DNA from: Tessaracoccus flavescens
GTDB taxonomy: Bacteria; Actinomycetota; Actinomycetes; Propionibacteriales; Propionibacteriaceae
Assembly: GCA_020741375.1 (NCBI GenBank)
Contig: DYZF01000057.1
Location: forward strand, 1-13,543
DNA: 13,543 nt
Direction of reading: 5' to 3'
In this document: positions 1 through 7,102 of the stretch, piece after piece
How positions within the stretch are numbered: the first letter of the stretch is position 1
Layout of the letters: the number at the start of each line of letters is the position of its first letter
Position numbers and translations under genes: made by a program
Notes under the pieces: generated by a model
Told to the model about the DNA's origin: nothing
Database searches by the model: none
What the model saw: the letters and a program-made list of their open reading frames with translations, nothing else

Positions 1-719
1 GGACGCTGCTGGGGCAGCGACTCAACGCGCTGGTCTTCGAGACGTGGGGCGAGGTCGACGTGGTGGGCGTGTGCCTCCCGTGCGACCAGCGGATCGGCCC
101 CGGCGACAAGTTCATCATCGGCGAGATCGCCAAGCTCAACAACAAGCCCACCCTCATCGCGCTGGCCACGAAGACCGACCTCGTGTCGAAGGAGCGACAA
201 CTGTCGCACTTGGTGGACGTGGCCGCGTTGGCCGAGGAGCTCGGCATCGAGTGGGCCGAGGTGATTCCCGTATCAGCGACGGCGGGGGAGCAGGTCGACG
301 TCGTGCGCGACGTGCTGCTGAGCCTGCTGCCCGAGGGGCCGGTGTACTACCCCGACGGCGAAATCACCGACGAGCCTGAGGAGACGCTCATCGCAGAGCT
401 CATCCGAGAGGCGGCGCTCGAGGGCGTGCGCGACGAACTGCCTCACAGCATCGCCGTCATGATCGACGAGATCCTCCCGCGGGAGGACCGCCCCGAGGAC
501 AAGCCGCTCACCGACGTCTACGCGTCGATCGTGGTGGAGCGCGAATCGCAGAAGGGCATCATCATCGGCCATCAGGGCGCGCGCCTGCGTGAGATCGGCA
601 CGGCGGCCCGCGAGCAGATCAACCGCCTCCTCGGCACCCGGGTGCACCTGAACCTGCACGTCAAGGTGATGAAGGAATGGCAGCGCGATTCCAAGCACCT
701 CAATCGACTGGGCTTCTAG
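1..719 (+). CDS. era: GTPase Era, 3' part (5' end outside window)
   Basis: Era is a GTPase that binds the 3' end of 16S rRNA and helps mature the 30S subunit. The reading frame is already open at base 3 and runs to TAG at 717-719, so the N-terminal G1 to G3 region lies upstream of the window. Visible here are the G4 motif as ATKTDLV (near base 160, with TKTD in place of the usual NKxD), the G5-like PVSAT (near base 270), and a C-terminal KH domain with the GxxG loop as GHQG inside GIIIGHQGARLREIG (near bases 555-600). The protein ends normally in HLNRLGF, so the 3' end is intact. The GTG at base 60 is internal and not the start. Identification rests on the G4/G5 plus KH order, which is specific to Era. 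Confidence 0.96.
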   Translation, partial: TLLGQRLNALVFETWGEVDVVGVCLPCDQRIGPGDKFIIGEIAKLNNKPTLIALATKTDLVSKERQLSHLVDVAALAEELGIEWAEVIPVSATAGEQVDVVRDVLLSLLPEGPVYYPDGEITDEPEETLIAELIREAALEGVRDELPHSIAVMIDEILPREDRPEDKPLTDVYASIVVERESQKGIIIGHQGARLREIGTAAREQINRLLGTRVHLNLHVKVMKEWQRDSKHLNRLGF

Positions 720-748
720 CACGCTCAAGGGTCATTCCCGAGCCCAAT

Positions 749-767
749 CGCGCAAGACCTGTGCGCG
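749..767. repeat. Small inverted repeat after era
   Basis: CGCGCA (749-754) and TGCGCG (762-767) form a 6-bp stem with a 7-base loop, 30 bases after the era stop. No T-run follows. It could be a weak factor-independent terminator for era or chance in GC-rich DNA. Confidence 0.25.
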
Positions 768-773
768 AATGCC

Positions 774-787
774 TGTTAACGATAACA
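774..787. promoter_or_regulatory. LacI-family operator-like palindrome
   Basis: TGTTAACGATAACA is an imperfect palindrome centred on CG at 780-781, with 5 of 7 positions symmetric. This is the usual layout for LacI-family sugar repressors (even palindrome, central CG, AT-rich TGTTA half-sites). It lies 108 bases before the GTG of the sugar-binding protein gene, so a sugar-responsive repressor probably controls the importer. No LacI-family gene is in the window. The matching promoter is unclear: TAGTAT at 837-842 is a possible -10 but has no good -35 and lies well downstream of the operator. Confidence 0.55.
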
Positions 788-881
788 ACTTGGTCACGAC
801 ACGGCGCCGCCGGTGGCATGGTCGCCTACGGCTTCCTAGTATTACGGCAACAACCAAGGACGGTTGGCCCTTACCCATATC

Positions 882-888
882 GGAAGGA
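882..888 (+). promoter_or_regulatory. Ribosome binding site fixing the binding-protein start
   Basis: GGAAGGA lies 6 bases before GTG 895. It selects that GTG over the in-frame ATG at 769, which would add 42 residues ahead of the lipoprotein signal peptide. Confidence 0.75.
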
Positions 889-894
889 AAACAC

Positions 895-2151
895 GTGAAG
901 CGTGTCATCAAGCTCAGCGCAGTGGCGCTGGTCAGCGCTCTGGCCCTTGCGGCCTGTGGCGGCGACGAGACCCCTAGCTCGGGCGGCACCGCCGCTGCTG
1001 GCGATCTCGAAACCACCATCAAGATCCTCGCCCCGTCGTACGGGGACACCTCGCAGGCCGACTGGGATCGGATCACCGCCAAGTTCAACGAGACCTACCC
1101 CAAGGTCAAGGTCGAGCTGCAGATCCTCGGCTGGGACAACTTCGCCGACGCCGTCCAGCAGCGCATCCAGGCCAACGACCTTCCCGACATCCTGAACGAC
1201 AACGCCTTCGCGTCGTCCGCCGAAGCCGGCCTCCTGTACCCGATCGACGAGCTGCTCAGCGATGAGACCCTCGCCAACATCGAGCCCGGCCTCATGGACA
1301 ACGGCAAGGGCGCCGACGGCACCCAGTGGGCCGCTCCGGACATCGCGTCCGCCCGCATGCTGGTCTACAACACCGACCTCTTCGAGCAGGCCGGCATCGC
1401 CGAGGCCCCCAAGACGTGGGCCGACATGGAAGAAGCCGCCAAGAAGCTCGTTGCGCTCGGCAACGACGTCAAGGGCTACGGCATGCCGCTGGGCGCAGAA
1501 GAGGCCCAGGTTGAGTCCTCCCTGTGGCTCTGGGGCGCCGGTGGCACCTGGGTTGACGGCGAGAACCTGAAGGCCAACTCCGACGCCGCCGTCGAAGCCT
1601 TCACCCAGATGAAGAAGATGTTCGAGTCCGGCTACACCCAGCCGAACCTCGAGGACGACCGTCAGGCCACCACGGACCTGCTGGCCGCAGGCAAGCTCGG
1701 CATGGCCGTCGGCCACGGCCAGGTCGTCGCCGATGCCAACGCCAAGGGCGTCAACGTGGCCCTCGCCCCGGTCCCGTCGAAGGACGGCTCCGGCGTCGCC
1801 ACCGGCGTCACCGACTTCATCCTCGCCTTCGACAACAAGGACGATGCCCGCAAGCAGGCCACCGCTGCCTACCTCGACCTCTTCTACTCCGACGAGCTCT
1901 ACGTCCCCTGGTACAAGGGCACCGCGCTCCTCCCGGTGACGAAGACCGCCATCGAGGCCGCCAAGGCCGACGCTTCCGAGACCGACAAGGCGTTCCTCGA
2001 CGCCATGGACATCGTGAAGTTCCAGCCGGTTTCCAACCCGCAGTGGGATGCCCTCCAGGCCGCCCTGAAGGCCAACGCCTTCAAGGTTGGCACTGAGGAT
2101 CCGGCCACTGTCCTCGAGCAGATCGAGGCTCAGGTCGCCGCTCAGGGCTGA
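895..2151 (+). CDS. Sugar ABC transporter substrate-binding lipoprotein
   Basis: This is an extracellular solute-binding protein (family 1, MalE-like) of about 418 residues, expected to capture a sugar or oligosaccharide outside the membrane and pass it to the two permeases downstream. The N-terminus has basic residues (VKRVIK), a hydrophobic stretch, and a lipobox L18-A19-A20-C21 followed by a G/S-rich linker, so it is a lipid-anchored lipoprotein. The mature part has typical features: WDRITAKFNETYPKVKVE near residues 62-79, DLPDIL, and an aromatic-rich region with SLWLWGAGGTW. The GTG start is chosen because of the Shine-Dalgarno and because the signal peptide begins there. The permease genes follow after a 90-base gap with a strong stem-loop. 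The substrate cannot be read from sequence; MalE-, RafE- or UgpB-type ligands are all possible. Confidence 0.9.
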   Translation: MKRVIKLSAVALVSALALAACGGDETPSSGGTAAAGDLETTIKILAPSYGDTSQADWDRITAKFNETYPKVKVELQILGWDNFADAVQQRIQANDLPDILNDNAFASSAEAGLLYPIDELLSDETLANIEPGLMDNGKGADGTQWAAPDIASARMLVYNTDLFEQAGIAEAPKTWADMEEAAKKLVALGNDVKGYGMPLGAEEAQVESSLWLWGAGGTWVDGENLKANSDAAVEAFTQMKKMFESGYTQPNLEDDRQATTDLLAAGKLGMAVGHGQVVADANAKGVNVALAPVPSKDGSGVATGVTDFILAFDNKDDARKQATAAYLDLFYSDELYVPWYKGTALLPVTKTAIEAAKADASETDKAFLDAMDIVKFQPVSNPQWDALQAALKANAFKVGTEDPATVLEQIEAQVAAQG

Positions 2152-2167
2152 TCTCCAGCATGACGCT

Positions 2168-2200
2168 GCGGGGTGGCTCGGGATCCCCGTGCCACCCCGC
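2168..2200. terminator. Very stable intercistronic stem-loop (attenuator or mRNA stabiliser)
   Basis: GCGGGGTGGC (2168-2177) pairs perfectly with GCCACCCCGC (2191-2200). After a single T-T mismatch, CGGG (2179-2182) pairs with CCCG (2186-2189), leaving a 3-base loop. The hairpin starts 16 bases after the stop of the binding-protein gene. No T-run follows, so it is unlikely to be an efficient intrinsic terminator. By analogy with binding-protein/permease operons it may protect the upstream mRNA from 3' exonucleases or partly block read-through, so that more binding protein is made than permease. Confidence 0.7.
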
Positions 2201-2227
2201 ACTCATGCACCCAACACTTTCGTGAAG

Positions 2228-2233
2228 AAGGGA
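2228..2233 (+). promoter_or_regulatory. Ribosome binding site fixing the first permease start
   Basis: AAGGGA (within AAGAAGGGA 2225-2233) lies 8 bases before GTG 2242. It favours that start over the in-frame GTG at 2173, which lies inside the stem-loop, and over ATG 2266, which lacks a good site. Confidence 0.65.
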
Positions 2234-2241
2234 CGACGCCG

Positions 2242-3192
2242 GTGTCGTTGACGGCCACCCCACAGATGGTGGAAAAAGCAAAGAAGCGCAAGACCTCCCA
2301 AGGATGGGAGACGGTGCGGGCCCTGCCGTGGCTGCTGCCCACCCTGATCCTCATCGTCGCCGTGGTGCTCTACCCGGCCGGCCTGATGATCTACACGTCG
2401 TTCTTCAAGTACAACAACTACGGCATCCGCCGTAGCCCAGACCCGATCGGTCTGGACAACTACATCGGCCAAGCCGGCGCGCTGACCTTCCCGGGCGTCC
2501 CGATCGGGCGGATCATCCTCAACACCGTCGTGTGGGTGGTCGTCGTCGTGCTGGTCACGGTGCTGCTCAGCCTCCTGCTGGCACAGTTCCTCAACAAGCC
2601 GTTCCGCGGACGCAAACTACTGCGTCTGTTCATCATCCTGCCGTGGGCCTGCTCCGTGGTCATGACTGCCACCGTCTTCCGCTACGGCCTGCAGCAGAAC
2701 GAGGGCTTGTTCAACCGGTTGCTGGTGGACACGGGCATCCTCGAAGTAGCCCGCGCCTGGACGAAGGATCCCACTGCGGCGTTCTGGGTGGCCGTGTTCG
2801 TCGCCATCTACGTCTCGCTGCCGTTCACCACCTACACCATCCTCGCCGGCCTGCAGGCCGTGCCGACCGACGTGTTGGAGGCCTCGCACGTCGACGGCGC
2901 CAGCGCCCCGCAGCGCTACTGGCACATCGTCTTGCCGCTGCTTCGCCCGGCCATCGCGGTCGCGGCCCTCATCAACATCATCAACGTGTTCAACTCGCTG
3001 CCGATCCTGCGCATCCTCCAAGAGACGCCCGGCTACCACACGGGACACATCACCACGACGCTGATGTACCAGTATCAGACGGCGCTCGGCCCGGGCGTCT
3101 CCTCGGCTCTGTCGGTGCTGAACTTCCTGTTCTGCCTGGTCATCATCGCGATCTACCTGATCATCGTTCAGCCCACGAAGGAGGTGGCCTGA
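2242..3192 (+). CDS. Sugar ABC transporter permease (MalF-type)
   Basis: About 316 residues. This is one of the two membrane subunits of a CUT1-class carbohydrate importer. A basic cytoplasmic tail (EKAKKRK, residues 11-17) precedes a first membrane segment at about 31-53, and further hydrophobic stretches lie near 91-115, 127-147, 181-203, 236-256 and 289-310. The ATPase-coupling EAA loop is visible as E213-ASHVDGA with the LP pair at 231-232, followed by LRPAIAV. The next gene starts 3 bases after this stop, so the two permeases are co-translated and should form a heterodimer. No ATPase gene is nearby; the EAA loop would have to engage an ATPase encoded elsewhere. Confidence 0.92.
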   Translation: MSLTATPQMVEKAKKRKTSQGWETVRALPWLLPTLILIVAVVLYPAGLMIYTSFFKYNNYGIRRSPDPIGLDNYIGQAGALTFPGVPIGRIILNTVVWVVVVVLVTVLLSLLLAQFLNKPFRGRKLLRLFIILPWACSVVMTATVFRYGLQQNEGLFNRLLVDTGILEVARAWTKDPTAAFWVAVFVAIYVSLPFTTYTILAGLQAVPTDVLEASHVDGASAPQRYWHIVLPLLRPAIAVAALINIINVFNSLPILRILQETPGYHTGHITTTLMYQYQTALGPGVSSALSVLNFLFCLVIIAIYLIIVQPTKEVA

Positions 3193-3195
3193 GCC

Positions 3196-4062
3196 ATGGC
3201 CAAGGTCAAGTCTGAGCACCACATCCGCGGCGGCATCAACAAGAAGCCGAACCTGGCGGGCGTCGCCATCGGCTCCCTCCTGATCGTCCTGTTCTTTGGG
3301 TTCCCCTACGTCCTGATGTTCATCACCTCGCTGAAGACGCGTCTGGAGGTGACCGACATCCCGCCGGCGTACTTCCCGGAGTCCCCGCGCTGGTCCAACT
3401 ACCTCGACGTCTGGTCCTCTGAGGTCAACCCGGCCTCGGCGCTGCTGTCGACGATCGTGATCGCCGGCGGCGCCACCCTGCTCGTCCTGCTGGTGGCCAC
3501 CCCTGCCGCGTACTACATCGCCCGCTTCCGGTTCCCCGGCCGCCTCGTCTTCCTGCTACTGGTGCTCTGCACCCAGATGCTGCAGCCCACCGTGCTCGGC
3601 GTCGGCCTGTTCCAGGAGTTCAAGGGCTGGTCCGGCTACGCCGTGTGGGGCGCGTTGATCCTGATCAACGGCGCTTTCAACCTGAGCTTCGCGATCTGGA
3701 TCATGCAGGCGTTCTTTGCGTCGGTGCCCAAGGAGGTGGATGAGGCAGCCCTCATCGACGGCCTCGGCCGCCTGCAGACCATGTTCCGCATCTCCCTGCC
3801 GCTGGTGTGGCCCGGCATCGTGACCGCCATCGTCTTCGTGTTCGTCAACTCGTGGAACGAGTACGCGGCCGCGTTGATTCTGGTGCAGCAGACCAACCTG
3901 CAGCCCCTCACCGTCGCGATGCCTCGCTTCCTCGGCCTCTACGTGCAGGACTGGCAGTACCTGTTCACCGTCGCCTTGATCGCGATCCTCCCCGTGATCG
4001 TGCTCTTCGGCTTCATCGAGAAGCGCCTCATCGGCGGCCTCACCGCCGGCTCCGTCAAGTAG
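3196..4062 (+). CDS. Sugar ABC transporter permease (MalG-type)
   Basis: 288 residues, ATG start with AAGGAGG at 3178-3184 (11-base spacing) inside the end of the previous gene. This is the second membrane subunit. Membrane segments appear near residues 21-45, 82-108, 117-138, 148-173, 203-225 and 255-275. The EAA motif is textbook: E183-AALIDGLGRL with LP at 201-202, followed by WPGIV. The C-terminus (KRLIGGLTAGSVK) is the signature ending of MalG-like permeases (GLTxGxVK). Together with the first permease it forms the channel for the lipoprotein's ligand. It is the last gene of the apparent operon; the large palindrome starts 26 bases later. Confidence 0.94.
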   Translation: MAKVKSEHHIRGGINKKPNLAGVAIGSLLIVLFFGFPYVLMFITSLKTRLEVTDIPPAYFPESPRWSNYLDVWSSEVNPASALLSTIVIAGGATLLVLLVATPAAYYIARFRFPGRLVFLLLVLCTQMLQPTVLGVGLFQEFKGWSGYAVWGALILINGAFNLSFAIWIMQAFFASVPKEVDEAALIDGLGRLQTMFRISLPLVWPGIVTAIVFVFVNSWNEYAAALILVQQTNLQPLTVAMPRFLGLYVQDWQYLFTVALIAILPVIVLFGFIEKRLIGGLTAGSVK

Positions 4063-4087
4063 CGCCCCGCCGTCGCCCCGGCGATGG

Positions 4088-4168
4088 TTTGAGCAGTTAT
4101 TGCAACTCGATCCCCGTTTTTGCCACTGGATGGCGAGAACGGGGATCGAGTTGTCAGAACTGCTCAAA
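4088..4168. repeat. 81-base near-perfect palindrome, origin unknown
   Basis: Outer arms TTTGAGCAGTT (4088-4098) and AACTGCTCAAA (4158-4168) are perfect complements. Inner arms CAACTCGATCCCCGTT (4103-4118) and AACGGGGATCGAGTTG (4138-4153) are perfect over 16 bp. The two are separated by a symmetric 4x4 bubble (4099-4102 / 4154-4157). The centre closes further through GCCA (4122-4125) / TGGC (4131-4134) around a 5-base loop. As RNA it would be one long hairpin. It sits between the importer and the leu leader and could act as a terminator in both directions. Its length, AT-containing arms and lack of a trailing T-run look more like a REP/MITE-type interspersed palindrome than a plain terminator. 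No target-site duplication is evident and no transposase is near. Confidence 0.85.
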
Positions 4169-4207
4169 TCCCGGGCAGACACAGCGCGGGAGGGGCGACG
4201 GCGGTGC

Positions 4208-4213
4208 TATTGT
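4208..4213 (+). promoter_or_regulatory. Candidate -10 element of the leu leader
   Basis: TATTGT is preceded by TG at 4205-4206 (extended -10 form) and lies 7 bases before GTG 4221, the preferred start of the leader peptide. This matches the leaderless spacing at four other starts in the window. No convincing -35 is visible. Confidence 0.4.
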
Positions 4214-4226
4214 GACGCTCGTGGCA

Positions 4227-6077
<1,851 letters not shown>

Positions 6078-6093
6078 CGCCTCGACGCGCACG

Positions 6094-6131
6094 TCCGACC
6101 AGGGGAGCACCAACAGGCTCCCCTGGTCGGA
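6094..6131 (+). terminator. leuA transcription terminator
   Basis: TCCGACCAGGGGAGC (6094-6108) pairs perfectly with GCTCCCCTGGTCGGA (6117-6131), a 15-bp stem with an 8-base loop, 17 bases after the leuA stop. Only TT follows directly, so it is a T-poor terminator as is common in GC-rich actinobacteria. Confidence 0.8.
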
Positions 6132-6159
6132 TTGCGTCTGGGCGTGGTTCGGCTAGGTT
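6132..6159 (+). promoter_or_regulatory. Candidate promoter of the metallophosphoesterase gene
   Basis: TTGCGT (6132-6137) and TAGGTT (6154-6159) are separated by 16 bases and fit a weak sigma-70-type promoter. The -10 ends 9 bases before ATG 6169, and no Shine-Dalgarno is visible, so the transcript may start at or just before the start codon. The -35 directly abuts the leuA terminator stem. Confidence 0.5.
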
Positions 6160-6168
6160 CGTCGGGCA

Positions 6169-7092
6169 ATGGTGAAGAAGAAGACGGCCAAGAAGCCGAC
6201 GACTACCCGGACAGCCCGGCCGCAGGGGCCGACCGCTCGCCGTCGACCCGCGAACCGGCGATGGCGGCGCGCCGTCCCGTGGCGACGGGTGATGGGGGCG
6301 CTGCTCGTGCTGGGGTTGATCGCCGTCGCTCTGTTGGGCAGGGCCCGGTGGGAAGTGGCCACCACCACGCTGACCACCACCAGCCACGCCACGTCGGAGC
6401 TGTCGGGTGAACTCCGGGTGGCGCAGGTCACCGACTTCCACAACATCCCGCGCTATGCGCAGGTGCGCGAGATCGTCGCGCTGGTCCGCGACTCCGATCC
6501 CCACGTCATCGCGCTGACCGGCGACCTCATCAACACCTCCAACCGCACCCTGGAGCCGGTGCGCTGGCTGCTGCGCGGCCTCTCGGAGATCGGGGTGCCG
6601 ATGTACTTCGTCGACGGCAACCACGATCATTGGTCCGACGACCAGCAGCGGCTGCACGGGATCCTCGAGCAGTTCGGCGTGCAGCGGCTGAGCAACGAGC
6701 ACCGTGGACTCTCCGGCGAATGGGGCCAGCTGACCCTGATCGGCGTCGACGACTACTTCAGCGGCCACGGCGACCTCGCCGCCGCCGTCGACGGCGCCCC
6801 TGACGGCTTCCGCTTCGTGCTCACCCACTCGCCCGAGATCCTGCCTCACCTGGACCGCCACGGCATCGACTATGCGATCTGCGGCCACACCCACGGCGGG
6901 CAGATCCGCCTCCCGTTCATCGGTGCCATCTACCAGCCGCACCGTCAGTTCTTTCCGAAGGTGAGCAAGGGCGGCTACACCGACGGTGCGGCGACACTGT
7001 TCGTCGATTCCGGCGTCGGCGTCACCGGGCCGAAGCTGCGGTTCCTCAACCAGTCACAGGTGACCCTGCACCGGATCGGCCCAGCCCGGTAG
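6169..7092 (+). CDS. Membrane-anchored metallophosphoesterase (YkuE/YaeI-like)
   Basis: 307 residues. It is a binuclear-metal phosphoesterase of the calcineurin-like fold; the substrate is not predictable, though relatives act on phospholipid or cell-envelope phosphates. All core motifs are present: D89-x-H91 in QVTDFHN, G118-D119, G150-N-H-D153, H220 in THSPE, and G239-HTH242 followed by GGQ. Before the domain there is a strongly basic tail (16 Lys/Arg in residues 1-40) and one hydrophobic segment at about 41-57. By the positive-inside rule the tail is cytoplasmic and the enzyme faces outside. R39-R40 just before the segment could instead be a Tat-type signal, as reported for YkuE. It is transcribed toward the helicase gene, whose ATG begins 10 bases after this stop. 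Confidence 0.88.
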   Translation: MVKKKTAKKPTTTRTARPQGPTARRRPANRRWRRAVPWRRVMGALLVLGLIAVALLGRARWEVATTTLTTTSHATSELSGELRVAQVTDFHNIPRYAQVREIVALVRDSDPHVIALTGDLINTSNRTLEPVRWLLRGLSEIGVPMYFVDGNHDHWSDDQQRLHGILEQFGVQRLSNEHRGLSGEWGQLTLIGVDDYFSGHGDLAAAVDGAPDGFRFVLTHSPEILPHLDRHGIDYAICGHTHGGQIRLPFIGAIYQPHRQFFPKVSKGGYTDGAATLFVDSGVGVTGPKLRFLNQSQVTLHRIGPAR

Positions 7093-7095
7093 GGT
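7090..7095 (+). promoter_or_regulatory. Candidate -10 element of the helicase gene
   Basis: TAGGGT overlaps the TAG stop of the metallophosphoesterase gene and ends 7 bases before ATG 7103, which has no Shine-Dalgarno. This spacing fits a leaderless transcript. No clear -35 is visible. Confidence 0.45.
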
Positions 7096-7102
7096 GGCGC
7101 AC

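Noticed and set aside
790..842. Promoter built from TTGGTC (790-795) and TAGTAT (837-842)
   Set aside because: The gap of 41 bases is far too long for a sigma-70 promoter, and neither element has a partner at 16-18 bases.
871..2202. Long open frame on the minus strand across the binding-protein gene
   Set aside because: It is an antisense shadow of GC-rich coding sequence; the plus-strand frame has a signal peptide, Shine-Dalgarno and family motifs.
4088..4168. Palindrome as a CRISPR repeat or phage attachment site
   Set aside because: There is only one copy in the window, no spacer array, no integrase and no tRNA nearby.
4085..4172. Target-site duplication flanking the palindrome
   Set aside because: Left flank GCGATGG and right flank TCCCGGG do not match; the similar CCGG runs are ordinary GC-rich sequence.
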